From JANQLU01 sp964434955 (GTDB taxonomy: Bacteria; Planctomycetota; Planctomycetia; Pirellulales; Pirellulaceae), in NCBI GenBank assembly GCA_964434955.1, contig CAYSXI010000008.1:4394-68393 (forward strand): 64,000 bases of DNA, written 5' to 3'. Below are positions 1 through 8,764 of the stretch, piece after piece. The first letter of the stretch is position 1, and the number at the start of each line of letters is the position of its first letter. The notes under the pieces were generated by a model. It ran no database searches, had not been told where the DNA came from, and worked only from the letters and a program-made list of their open reading frames with translations. The position numbers and the translations under genes are program-made.

Positions 1-2
1 CT

Positions 3-176
3 GAGATTCTCCGAACGGGAGAAGAGGGGTCGACTTGTCCGGACAAATGCCAGGTTGGTGGCGCCATGGCCTTGTTGACCGGAGTAACCTTTGTCGCTGT
101 CGTCGTGTTTTTAAGTGGGTTGGACACTGGCGTTCAGGGTGTAAAAAGTCTACGGGTTTCAGGGCTCCTAAAGTAA
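3..176 (+). CDS. 3' end of an unidentified gene with a C-terminal membrane segment (partial)
   Basis: The frame that ends at the TAA at 174-176 is open to the left edge of the window. It encodes about 57 residues that contain one strongly hydrophobic stretch (ALLTGVTFVAVVVFLSG) followed by a short polar tail. This reads like the C-terminal membrane anchor of a protein that begins outside the window. The other frames over this stretch give Arg/Trp/Cys-rich sequence typical of non-coding frames. I do not recognise a family. It could also be a chance open frame, so the call is tentative. Confidence 0.35.
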   Translation, partial: EILRTGEEGSTCPDKCQVGGAMALLTGVTFVAVVVFLSGLDTGVQGVKSLRVSGLLK

Positions 177-371
177 AGATCACGGGTTTGGGGGGTATAA
201 AAACTATTCCAGAACGTTTGCCTCGATTCGAAAAAAAAAAACGAAAATACCGATCGTATCAATTGGCACAGCTTAAGCGTGACCTAAAGTTTCACAACAA
301 AGCATGGGAAATCCCGCACTTTGTTAATACAGATACTTACGCCTCGATATCCATGAAGAAGGTGAACCGGT
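177..371. other. Intergenic leader of the AAA ATPase gene
   Basis: This stretch holds no supported gene. It contains an 11-A run near 230-240 and ends in a purine-rich segment (gaagaagg, about 355-362) that may serve as ribosome binding site for the gene starting at 372. No clear promoter pair was picked out. Confidence 0.3.
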
Positions 372-1724
372 ATGACCATGACGCAAGCAGGGCTTTCGCC
401 CAACAGCCTGCTGGCCACCATTTTGACAGACGAGTCCTTTCGCCCAAGCGAACCGCAGACCATTGCGGATACGGGCTTGCCGGTAACGCTCATTGAGTCG
501 TTGATCTTGAAGCACCTCAATATCGTAGGCACCACCAGCGGACGACAAATGGCAGATTTTATCTGCATTCCTTTCAACCTGGTGGAACCGGTTTACCAGA
601 GCCTCCGTTCACGTCAAATGATTGTTCATCGAGGTTCGGCACCACTCAACGACTACCAATACTCGTTGACCGAAAAAGGCCGCGAGTCCGCGGCGGTCAT
701 GGCTCAGCAGTGTTCCTACATTGGTCCCGCTCCCGTTCCGCTGATGGATTACGTATTGAGCGCGGAAGCCCAAACGATTCGCTACGAAAGCCCCAAGCGG
801 CAGCAGCTCCGCGCGGCTTTCGAAGACATTTCCGTCGATGAAAAACTCTTTGAAGTGCTGGGACCTGCGATCAACTCCGGGGCCGGCCTGTTTCTTTATG
901 GCGAACCCGGAAACGGCAAGACGACCTTGGCCCAGCGAATCACCATGTGCTTTGGTCAGGAAATCTGGGTTCCGCATGCGATCATTGAAGACGGACAGAT
1001 CATCAAGTTTTACGACACGGCCTATCACCAGGCTGCGCAAAACGAGGAGCAAACCATCCTCAAAGCTGCTGCCAGCGATCGGCGGTGGGTCAAAATTCAA
1101 CGTCCCACCGTGATGGTTGGCGGGGAACTGACCCTGGACGCCCTGGAAATTCGCCACGATCCCAACAGCAACGTCAGCGAAGCACCGCTGCAAATGAAAA
1201 GCAACTGTGGCTGCCTGTTGATTGATGACTTTGGTCGTCAACAAGTCGAACCGACTGCGCTGCTCAACCGCTGGATCGTGCCACTTGAAAGCCGCGTTGA
1301 TTTTCTCACCCTTTCGACCGGAAAGAAGATTCGCGTTCCCTTCGAACAGCTGATCATCTTCTCAACCAACCTGGAACCAAGTGACTTGGTCGACGATGCG
1401 TTTCTTCGGCGAATTCCCTACAAGATTGAAATTAGTGACCCCGGATCAGCCGAATTTCACACGCTGTTCCAACTTTATTGCAAGAAATACGAAATCGAGT
1501 ACAAGTCGGAAGTCGTCGATACGTTGATCAAAAAGCACTATCAGGAAGGCGGGAGAAACCTTCGTCGATGCCACCCTCGCGATTTGATCAATCAAATCCA
1601 GAACTACTGCACCTACAACGATCTTCCCTTGGAACTTCGTGACGATCACATCGACCGGGTCGTGAATAGCTACTTCACCGTTGTCAAAGGAAAAGAAACG
1701 GTTCACTTATTGAAAGATCGGTAG
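372..1724 (+). CDS. AAA family ATPase, partner of the downstream kinase-tubulin fusion
   Basis: The product is 450 aa. The C-terminal half is a P-loop AAA domain with Walker A GEPGNGKT at residues 177-184, Walker B LLIDD ending at D285-D286, a sensor-1-like Asn in FSTN (N333), and arginine-finger candidates R346-R347. It resembles single-domain AAA modules that remodel or gate a partner protein. The first 120 residues are predicted to be helical and may form a winged-helix-like region, but I cannot name it. The start at 372 follows a GAAGAAGG tract; a second ATG two codons later (378) is equally possible. It lies on the same strand as the kinase-tubulin gene with a 242-bp gap, so joint function is inferred from position only. 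Confidence 0.75.
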   Translation: MTMTQAGLSPNSLLATILTDESFRPSEPQTIADTGLPVTLIESLILKHLNIVGTTSGRQMADFICIPFNLVEPVYQSLRSRQMIVHRGSAPLNDYQYSLTEKGRESAAVMAQQCSYIGPAPVPLMDYVLSAEAQTIRYESPKRQQLRAAFEDISVDEKLFEVLGPAINSGAGLFLYGEPGNGKTTLAQRITMCFGQEIWVPHAIIEDGQIIKFYDTAYHQAAQNEEQTILKAAASDRRWVKIQRPTVMVGGELTLDALEIRHDPNSNVSEAPLQMKSNCGCLLIDDFGRQQVEPTALLNRWIVPLESRVDFLTLSTGKKIRVPFEQLIIFSTNLEPSDLVDDAFLRRIPYKIEISDPGSAEFHTLFQLYCKKYEIEYKSEVVDTLIKKHYQEGGRNLRRCHPRDLINQIQNYCTYNDLPLELRDDHIDRVVNSYFTVVKGKETVHLLKDR

Positions 1725-1888
1725 CTCTCGGCGTACGTGGTCGCTCCACTTCTCGTGTTGTTCTTTTCCGCGCCGATCGAACCCTGGTTGAACCGGGCTC
1801 GTTCGCTTTCTTCCGACCAAACGGATTATGCCGGCTCAACGGATAGAAAACATTCGTGCTTCCGAATGCGCTGTTTGCGCCGTCTCGG

Positions 1889-1917
1889 AAACCCTAAACC
1901 GCAAGCTAGGTTTCCAA
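1889..1917. repeat. Stem-loop upstream of the kinase-tubulin gene
   Basis: The arms GGAAAC(C)CTA and TAGGTTTCC pair with one bulged C around an 11-base loop. It sits 50 bp before the ATG of the kinase-tubulin gene. It could be a leader structure or a weak terminator for the ATPase gene; there is no U-tract. Confidence 0.25.
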
Positions 1918-1966
1918 TAGATCCTCGTCGTTTTTGTCCGGATTTGAACATCACTGGTACGTCAAG

Positions 1967-4900
1967 ATGCAAGCCTTAACAGCCCACCAATCAGTCCTCG
2001 GATACGTTTTGCGCGAACGGATTGGCTCCGGCGGTTACGGAGAAGTTTGGAGCGCGGAAGCTCCCGGAGGCATCGCGAAGGCAATCAAGTTCATCTATGG
2101 GGTCCACGATGAAAGCCGTGCCCAGGTCGAGCTAAAATCCCTCGACAAAATCAAGGAGGTCCGGCATCCCTTCCTGCTTTCCCTCGACCGAATCGATGTC
2201 GTCGAAGATCGCGTCGTTGTCATTTCAGAATTGGCCGACGAATCGCTGGCCGAAATATTTGATCGTTGCCGGGCCGAGGGCAAGGAAGGGATCCCGCGGC
2301 AACAGTTGTTGGATTATCTTCGGGACGCAGCAGACGGCCTGGATTACATCAGTGACCATCACTCGCTGCAACACCTGGACGTAAAGCCGGAGAACCTTTT
2401 GATTGTCAGCGGGCATGTCAAAGTCGCTGACTTTGGTCTCGTCAAAAGCATTCACAATGTCACGCAATCGCTGATGAGCGGTTTGACACCCACCTACGCC
2501 CCGCCCGAGTTGTTTGACGGAAAACCAAGCAAGTTCAGCGATCAGTACAGTCTCGCGATCGTCTACCAGGAAATGTTGACCGGCATTCGACCTTTCAAAG
2601 GCACAACGCCCGCGCAATTGGCCGCTCAACACGTTCACGGATATCCCGATTTGAGTCCGTTGAACCGGGGCGACCAAATCGTCATGCAAAAAGCGCTCGC
2701 GAAAGACCCAAAAGCGCGATTTGAAAATTGTCGTGAGCTGATCGACGAGTTAATGAACCGCAAGACGCGGCGGAACTCGAATGCGCGACCGAAGATCCTC
2801 AAACAAATGGACCGCGACGATGGCGCGACGATGCAAGTCAATCCATCGGCTATCGACGTCACGAATCAACTGAGCAACAGTATTCTGCCCGATCGTAATC
2901 GTCCGATCCAGATCGCAGGCAAGCTCGATCTAGAAGACCAAACACCTTCCAGTCGCCCAACGCTTGTCGTCGGACTGGGAAATACGGGAACAAGAATTGC
3001 GTGCGAGTTTCGCAGACTACTGGCCGAGCGAATTGGCGATCTCGACACCATTCCCTCGGTAAAAATCTTGGCCATCGATACGGATCGAAATTCCCTGGCC
3101 AAAGCCACCGGTTCCATCGAAGGCAATGCGCTTTCACCGAACGAAATCCTTGAAATTCCGCTTCGACAGTCTCAAGGTTATCGCGACAAAGCCGCACGAT
3201 ACAGCAACTGGCTGAGCCGTCGCTGGATCTACAACGTTCCCCGAAGCCAACAAACCGAAGGCCTGCGACCTTTGGGCCGACTGGCCTTCGCGGATCACTG
3301 CGAAAAAATCTTTTCCACGCTTCATCGCACCATTAGCGATCTGACCCGTCCTGAATGCGTTGCTCAGACTTCGGAAACGCTGCAATTTGATCCTTCCGAG
3401 AAGCCGCGTGTCATTATCGTTTCGTCGATTTCGGGTGGGGTCGGAAGCGGAAGCGTTCTCGACTTTGCCTACGCAATGCGAACCATTTTCTCCGATCTCG
3501 GAATTCGCGATTACACCGTCGACGGAATCCTGTCTCATTGCACCAGCCGATTGGTCGGTGACCCGCAGCTGAATACCGCGAACACGCTTGCTTGCTTGAC
3601 CGAGCTTGGACATTTTGTTCAGTACGGCTATCCGGGCGATGACACACTCGGCATTCCGGATTTTGAGGACTCGATTCCATTCGATAACACCTACGTTTCG
3701 GACTTCGGTAACATCGTTCAGAAAAATGATTTTGCCAAGAAGATCCGCGATTTGGCCGAGTACGTTTTCCTGAATGTTGCGAGTCCCTGCCAGACGTTTT
3801 TCGATCAATCCCGGAAAGCGGACAAGAAGAAAGAGACCTTTGCCTGTCGAACCATGGGAATTCGAAGCGTCGGAATCGACTCGGTGAAACCATTGTGCGA
3901 CGAGCTTCTTCGCGCCGTTTTGGACTCATGGACCAACTCCAACCATGAGAACCCGCAGGCCGATCAATACGCTTCCGCGATTCTTGATCAGTACATTGGG
4001 TATCAAAATCAGGTCGCCACCTGGTCCAGGCGTGTTGAAGAGAAGTCTCGCGAAGTTGAGCCTTCGTTGATTCAGGATGCGATGGAAATTGCCAGATCAT
4101 GCCGCAAATCAAAACTTTGGTCGGAAGTCACCCTGGCCATTCACAACCACTTTGAGTCCAACCAATCGATTCACTATGGTGAATGGCTTGCGCCTTTGCT
4201 GAAGCATGCGTTCGAAGAATACAGCGAATTGGTTCGCCAAAGCTGCCAGGAGTTGCAGGAGATTCCAACCATTCGAGTGGGAGGAATCATTCGCGCACTC
4301 AAAACCATTTCGAAACACATCCAGGAATCGTTCGAGGCAATGGACCTGGTTTCCAAGTCCGTCGATGAGCGTCGATCCGAATTGTTGAACGAAATCAAAT
4401 CCGCGGTCGAGTCAAAATCCAGCGATGAGATCCTTGGCCAGGCCATTGGCGACCTGGTGAATGTGGTCTGTAGCCAAGTCGTCAACGAAGCGCTGCGGTC
4501 TTTTTACCGTAAGTGGGCGAGCTTCATTTCCGGAATGGAAGATGAAATGCAGCAGCGTCGATTGACGGTTCAAACATGGGGCAAAGTCAGCGATTCCGAT
4601 CATCATGACTTTGGCTACGAAGAAGACGATTCGACGTTCCGATTCATTAATGGCCTCTGTGATGATCTTACGAGGAGCGTTCCCGACTTGACACGGAAGT
4701 TCAGCGAACTCGCTCATCGCCAGATTTTCAAATCCAAAGGTGGTTTCGCAAAAACCGTCGACCAGGACGCCATGAGCAAATGCAATGTTGCCGCAGAGCT
4801 TGAAGAACTGGCCCGTAAAATTGCCGCTCGACTGGTTCAACAGGCGGACGTGCAACCTGGCTTTGACGCACTGTGCGACGACGAGAACAATGAGCGAATC

Positions 4901-5224
4901 AATTGGATTGCTCAAGTCATTGCGGAAGCACAACCGGGTTTGAATACCTGTGGCGGTGAAGCCAACATGATGATTGGACTGCCTTGCCGTCGAGAGCCAG
5001 AGCTGAAACCTCAAGCCGAGTTCGAGCAGGTTCTGGAACGAGAGGTGAATGTCGTTTCCGGAACCTATGGACAGCTCACGCTTTGTTTCGAGGCGGGCGG
5101 AATTGCCTTGTCCGGAATCGCGTTCCGTATGCTGGCCGATCAACCCGAGCTGATGGACCTGGTACAACGCATTCATACTCGATCGGATATCAACTGGATC
5201 AACCTCGGCAAGCTGATTTCCTGA
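1967..5224 (+). CDS. Ser/Thr protein kinase fused to a tubulin/FtsZ-like domain
   Basis: The product is about 1085 aa. Residues 15-270 form a Hanks-type kinase: glycine loop GSGGYG (20-25), catalytic Lys in AIK (K41), catalytic loop HLDVKPEN (136-143, HLD in place of HRD), and DFG (D155-G157). After a low-complexity linker, about residue 333, starts a Rossmann-like GTPase segment (LVVGLGNTGTR), and residues 489-496 read SGGVGSGS, the tubulin/FtsZ T4 signature. The remaining ~550 residues are largely helical. The layout fits the bacterial Tubulin_2 (FtsZ-like) group joined to a kinase. A TTG at 1934 would add 11 residues, but ATG 1967 places the start close to the kinase fold; neither has a strong ribosome site. 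The substrate and the polymerising ability are unknown. Confidence 0.8.
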   Translation: MQALTAHQSVLGYVLRERIGSGGYGEVWSAEAPGGIAKAIKFIYGVHDESRAQVELKSLDKIKEVRHPFLLSLDRIDVVEDRVVVISELADESLAEIFDRCRAEGKEGIPRQQLLDYLRDAADGLDYISDHHSLQHLDVKPENLLIVSGHVKVADFGLVKSIHNVTQSLMSGLTPTYAPPELFDGKPSKFSDQYSLAIVYQEMLTGIRPFKGTTPAQLAAQHVHGYPDLSPLNRGDQIVMQKALAKDPKARFENCRELIDELMNRKTRRNSNARPKILKQMDRDDGATMQVNPSAIDVTNQLSNSILPDRNRPIQIAGKLDLEDQTPSSRPTLVVGLGNTGTRIACEFRRLLAERIGDLDTIPSVKILAIDTDRNSLAKATGSIEGNALSPNEILEIPLRQSQGYRDKAARYSNWLSRRWIYNVPRSQQTEGLRPLGRLAFADHCEKIFSTLHRTISDLTRPECVAQTSETLQFDPSEKPRVIIVSSISGGVGSGSVLDFAYAMRTIFSDLGIRDYTVDGILSHCTSRLVGDPQLNTANTLACLTELGHFVQYGYPGDDTLGIPDFEDSIPFDNTYVSDFGNIVQKNDFAKKIRDLAEYVFLNVASPCQTFFDQSRKADKKKETFACRTMGIRSVGIDSVKPLCDELLRAVLDSWTNSNHENPQADQYASAILDQYIGYQNQVATWSRRVEEKSREVEPSLIQDAMEIARSCRKSKLWSEVTLAIHNHFESNQSIHYGEWLAPLLKHAFEEYSELVRQSCQELQEIPTIRVGGIIRALKTISKHIQESFEAMDLVSKSVDERRSELLNEIKSAVESKSSDEILGQAIGDLVNVVCSQVVNEALRSFYRKWASFISGMEDEMQQRRLTVQTWGKVSDSDHHDFGYEEDDSTFRFINGLCDDLTRSVPDLTRKFSELAHRQIFKSKGGFAKTVDQDAMSKCNVAAELEELARKIAARLVQQADVQPGFDALCDDENNERINWIAQVIAEAQPGLNTCGGEANMMIGLPCRREPELKPQAEFEQVLEREVNVVSGTYGQLTLCFEAGGIALSGIAFRMLADQPELMDLVQRIHTRSDINWINLGKLIS

Positions 5225-5306
5225 GCCGGACCAAGGTTAGCCGATCGCCCGAGCCGGACGAAGGTTGGCTAATTGCCAGAGCCGGACGAAGGTTGGCTAA
5301 TTGCCA
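5223..5306. repeat. Three tandem copies of a 28-bp repeat
   Basis: Units lie at 5223-5250, 5251-5278 and 5279-5306. The last two are identical, begin GAGCCGGACGAAGGTTGGCT and end AATTGCCA; the first differs at several positions and overlaps the stop codon of the kinase-tubulin gene. A further partial unit (GAGTCCGG) follows. It fills the space between two convergent genes. Confidence 0.85.
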
Positions 5307-5330
5307 GAGTCCGGGACTTCCGAAACCCAT

Positions 5331-5354
5331 ACAAGCACGAAGCGCAAGCGAGTG
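5331..5354. repeat. Possible dispersed intergenic element (AAGCACGAAGCGCAAGCGAG core)
   Basis: This stretch, between convergent genes, resembles short dispersed intergenic elements with an AAGC..GAAGCGCAAGCGAG core that I recall from Pirellulaceae genomes. Only one copy was noticed in the window, so the call depends on memory rather than on repetition seen here. Confidence 0.3.
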
Positions 5355-5413
5355 GTTCGTCCGCGCAAAAACACCCCGCGTGGTTCTCATTAAACCGAAA
5401 ATCTGGATGAAAC

Positions 5414-7090
5414 TTAGAGCTCGTACTGCTCGAAGATTTCGGGGTCATTGAACGCAACAAGAAGTTGCAAGCCTTTGTAGATCTCAAAGGCCAATTCGGG
5501 CGTCAATGGAGAGTGGCTCGACCCGGCACCAAATACGTACTCGTTGTCGCGGTCCATGACAACGAGCGATCTCAGCTCGCCGCCGGCACTTTCTTCCGTT
5601 ACCGACGCAATCAACGAAGGCGTCTCGAAAAAGAACCCGAGAAAATGCAATTGCATCTCGTCATAGGAAGCTTTCACGCGACGCGAAAGCGTTTCCACGG
5701 TTCCCGGCATCGCTTCGCGTGCCTTCTCGATATCGATGGTATAAACGTCTTCGTGTTCCGTTTGCCAACCGGCAAACGCCGCCAGGATCTCGCGATAAGA
5801 AAGATGTTCCAGGTTGCAGGCAAAGGCATGCGTGACCGGGCCAACCAGGCCAATGTTCGAATAAGTTTGTCCCGCAAAGCGGTACTCGAATCGAATCAGG
5901 AAACAATCGACCGCTTCCTGAAATCCGGGCCACCGCAGACGCGAATGGTGAACCACTTCCATGGACGTCGGCGAGACACCCATTTGCGCGGGCGACGCCA
6001 ACCAAAGCGCCAACTGGCTTTCTGCCAGCGCCGCAGGTCCTTGATCATCTTCATCGATTTCATCAAGCAACCCAAGCTCGCGAGCATATTCAATCACGCG
6101 GAGCCGGCAGATGGGTTCGGCGGCGAGCTCGACCAGCTGTTTCTTGCCTTCGCCTTCATCCGTATCGCCAAGCCGGATCAATGCCGCGGCCGCTTCGGTT
6201 TTGACGCGGCGGTGTTTCAAGCCCATCGCCTGTCGAACTTTCCCGACCGCTTTTTGAGTATCGGCCTGGGCCAATGCATCGCATAGGGAAACGGTCAGCG
6301 CTACACTTTCATTCACGCTATCGCTGATCTCGTTAGCGCTTCGCCCGTCCAGTTTGCCTTCTTCAATCATGGCTAGCTGATTGACGACTTGGCCAAGCAA
6401 TACCGTGAGTTGCTGGGTTCGCGGTTTGACCGGATGAACATCGGTCATTCCATTTCGATAGCAGTAATTGGCCAAATCGAGAATGATGGCGGCCAGGTGT
6501 TTATACTTCAGCGCTTCCAATAGATCCGGAAACAGTAAAGAAACGTCATACTTTCGCGAGCCGTTAACGAGCGGAGCGAATGAAAGCAAAATACCTCGTT
6601 CATCGGCGGGTGGATCCGTCGACAACAGATTGGCAAAAAGCTTCAAAGCTTGATCCGAGTCCATGGCCGCCAACGCTGACAGCAGATGATTTCGACTGTT
6701 GGATTCAGCAGGAATCGATCGGTAAACCGTCTCGAAATCGGTCGCGTCGAGCCACGCATTATCGAACTTGGACGGTTCATTGACGGGGCGTCGGGCAAAC
6801 AGCTGAAAAATGGCTTCCAGGGCCGATGCGGCTTCGGGTTGAGCCAGGAGCTCCCGGTTGATTGCCAATTCCTGAAATAACCGGCCCAATTGGTCGGGCG
6901 TGACATGCTGGATCGATGTTCCGAAATCCTCGATCTCAAAGGCGACGGAATCTCCCGATTCTGCCACCGTTTGGGCGACCGGCTGAGCATTTTGGACAAA
7001 CTCAAGAAAACGGTTGAACCGTTCTTGGTGCCAATTCGCGTCGTGTTTCCCGGAACTCCGGGCAAATCCGTGGTTGGCTTCGGACCCCAT
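5414..7090 (-). CDS. Hypothetical protein, helical-repeat type
   Basis: This is a 558-aa soluble protein without a signal peptide or membrane segment. The middle (about 280-330) has the alternating helical pattern of HEAT-like repeats (VRQAMGLKHRRVKTEAAAAL), and the first 330 residues are almost wholly helical. The C-terminal third (about 370-550) is a mixed alpha/beta region rich in aromatic residues. No catalytic motif is evident. It is convergent with the kinase-tubulin gene and divergent from the DEAD-box helicase gene, with 156 bp between the two starts. The ATG at 7090 has only a weak upstream ribosome site. The family is not recognised. Confidence 0.65.
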   Translation of the reverse strand: MGSEANHGFARSSGKHDANWHQERFNRFLEFVQNAQPVAQTVAESGDSVAFEIEDFGTSIQHVTPDQLGRLFQELAINRELLAQPEAASALEAIFQLFARRPVNEPSKFDNAWLDATDFETVYRSIPAESNSRNHLLSALAAMDSDQALKLFANLLSTDPPADERGILLSFAPLVNGSRKYDVSLLFPDLLEALKYKHLAAIILDLANYCYRNGMTDVHPVKPRTQQLTVLLGQVVNQLAMIEEGKLDGRSANEISDSVNESVALTVSLCDALAQADTQKAVGKVRQAMGLKHRRVKTEAAAALIRLGDTDEGEGKKQLVELAAEPICRLRVIEYARELGLLDEIDEDDQGPAALAESQLALWLASPAQMGVSPTSMEVVHHSRLRWPGFQEAVDCFLIRFEYRFAGQTYSNIGLVGPVTHAFACNLEHLSYREILAAFAGWQTEHEDVYTIDIEKAREAMPGTVETLSRRVKASYDEMQLHFLGFFFETPSLIASVTEESAGGELRSLVVMDRDNEYVFGAGSSHSPLTPELAFEIYKGLQLLVAFNDPEIFEQYEL

Positions 7091-7191
7091 TTATTTTTCT
7101 CGCGTTGACCGAAAAAGCCTTCGAATGTTAGCTTATCGGTGCTGGACGTTATATTTTCTTTGATGCATGATCATTGATCCCGCTCTTGCGC

Positions 7192-7207
7192 ATACTCCGA
7201 AGAGTAT
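7192..7207. repeat. Hairpin in the 5' leader of the DEAD-box helicase gene
   Basis: ATACTC-CGAA-GAGTAT is a perfect 6-bp inverted repeat with a 4-base loop, 40 bp ahead of the helicase start. It lies in the divergent promoter region and could be an operator or a leader hairpin. An AT-rich TTATATTTT stretch (7149-7157) lies further upstream. Confidence 0.35.
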
Positions 7208-7246
7208 ATTTCTGGAAAAAGCGGCGGGCCTGATCGCGAACCTCGG

Positions 7247-8545
7247 ATGAATTTGATCTCAATGGTGCAACCAAACCCCAATCAAGATTTCGAGAATAGA
7301 TCAAACGATTCCAAAAAACGAGTGGAAAAACGGGTTCAACGGCTGGCTTTTGAACAATTAAAGTTGGGCCCTGAAATGTTAAAGTCGCTGTCAGCGGCAG
7401 GCTTTACCAAACCCACCCCGATTCAAGCCGGTTTGATCCCTTTGGCGCTGGAACAATACGACGTTGTTGGCCAAGCACGGACCGGTACCGGGAAGACAGC
7501 ATCGTTTGCCATTCCAATCATTGAACAGATTGACTTTGATGGGTTGACCAAGCATCCTGAGGCTTTGGTCCTTGTGCCCACACGTGAACTCGCCGTTCAA
7601 GTTCTTGAAACTTTCGACAAGCTTTGTCAGCACAAAGACTTCAACGCAGTTGCGGTTTACGGTGGAAAACCGATTCGACAACAAATCCGCTGGTTGCAGA
7701 ACGGCGCGACGGTCGTTGTCGGCACACCGGGCCGAGTCATCGACCATCTCGAACGGGGCACTCTGAATCTCAAGAATGTCTGGTGCGTGGTTTTGGATGA
7801 AGCCGACCGCATGCTGGATATTGGATTCCGGCCTTCCATTGAAAAGATCCTTCGCCGCTGTCCGCGCGATCGGCAAACATTGATGTTGAGCGCGACGGTA
7901 CCCCCGCCCATCGCGCAGTTGGCTCAGCGTTATATGGACCATCCCAAGCTGATCAACTTTTCGGACAAAAATATCGCGGTCGAAACGATCGAACAATTTT
8001 TCTTCAACATTTTTGAAGATCAAAAGTTTGAACTGTTGTCCAAACTCCTGGAACGCGAAAAGCCGGAACAGGCCATTGTTTTCTGCCGAACCAAACTGCG
8101 AACCGAGAGCTTGTTCCGGAAGCTATCCCGAAACGCCAAGTTCATCGAATTGTTTGGCGAAGACAATTCCGGTTCCATTCACGGCGACATGACACAGTCG
8201 TCACGTGACCGAACCATGAAACGGTTTCGCGAGGGAAAGATTCGTTTTTTGATTGCCACCGATGTGGTTGGTCGGGGCATCGATGTGACCGGTATCTCGC
8301 ACATCATCAACTACGATGTTCCCGAGTTGAGCGATGACTATGTTCACCGCGTAGGGCGAACTGGTCGGATGGGAAAAGATGGTGTTGCCTTCACCCTGGT
8401 TTCGCCGGTCGAGCGAAAACACTTGAAACAAATTGAAAAGCGAATCAACTCGGAACTCAAGCTGGACGAAATGGAAGGCTTTGATGCTCCGGAGTTTTCT
8501 TCGAAAACCGACCGCAACGGACGCCGCTATCGTAAAGCGCTGTAG
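7247..8545 (+). CDS. DEAD-box ATP-dependent RNA helicase
   Basis: The product is 432 aa and carries the full motif set of the RhlE/DbpA-type superfamily 2 helicases: Q motif region (GFTKPTPIQ), motif I TGTGKT (79-84), Ia PTRELA, Ib TPGR, II DEAD (184-187), III SAT, IV IVFC, V TDVVGRGID and VI HRVGRTGR. These proteins unwind short RNA duplexes with ATP, in ribosome assembly or mRNA turnover. The tail after motif VI is short, about 60 residues, with no RNA-binding extension. ATG 7247 and ATG 7262 (MVQPNPN) are both possible starts. It is a monocistronic-looking gene. Confidence 0.93.
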   Translation: MNLISMVQPNPNQDFENRSNDSKKRVEKRVQRLAFEQLKLGPEMLKSLSAAGFTKPTPIQAGLIPLALEQYDVVGQARTGTGKTASFAIPIIEQIDFDGLTKHPEALVLVPTRELAVQVLETFDKLCQHKDFNAVAVYGGKPIRQQIRWLQNGATVVVGTPGRVIDHLERGTLNLKNVWCVVLDEADRMLDIGFRPSIEKILRRCPRDRQTLMLSATVPPPIAQLAQRYMDHPKLINFSDKNIAVETIEQFFFNIFEDQKFELLSKLLEREKPEQAIVFCRTKLRTESLFRKLSRNAKFIELFGEDNSGSIHGDMTQSSRDRTMKRFREGKIRFLIATDVVGRGIDVTGISHIINYDVPELSDDYVHRVGRTGRMGKDGVAFTLVSPVERKHLKQIEKRINSELKLDEMEGFDAPEFSSKTDRNGRRYRKAL

Positions 8546-8764
8546 TCAGGAAACATGAACACGCTCTGTTGCGGAAGCCATTGACTTGGCCCCATTGGCT
8601 CTTGCGCGTTTCCTGCAGGAACCGAGATCGTTCCGGCCAATTAATCCAACCATCCTGGATGGCGAATTCCCTTGGATCGCGCCGCATTGGTGCACTTTGC
8701 TCGCCGCCTGCTAAAATCGAAGCGTTGCGCGAAACTTGTTTAAATGGTCACGAGCCAAGCAAAG

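Noticed and set aside
35..496. 153-aa open frame at the left end, plus strand
   Set aside because: Its sequence is rich in Arg, Trp and Cys with no domain, and it overlaps the AAA ATPase start in another frame.
1737..1979. 80-aa open frame before the kinase-tubulin gene
   Set aside because: Composition is non-coding in character, there is no ribosome site, and it overlaps the kinase start.
4412..5176. 254-aa antisense frame in the kinase-tubulin gene
   Set aside because: Antisense shadow of a well-supported coding region.
5465..6286. 273-aa open frame antisense to the hypothetical helical-repeat gene
   Set aside because: It mirrors the codon structure of the 558-aa gene and lacks any recognisable domain.
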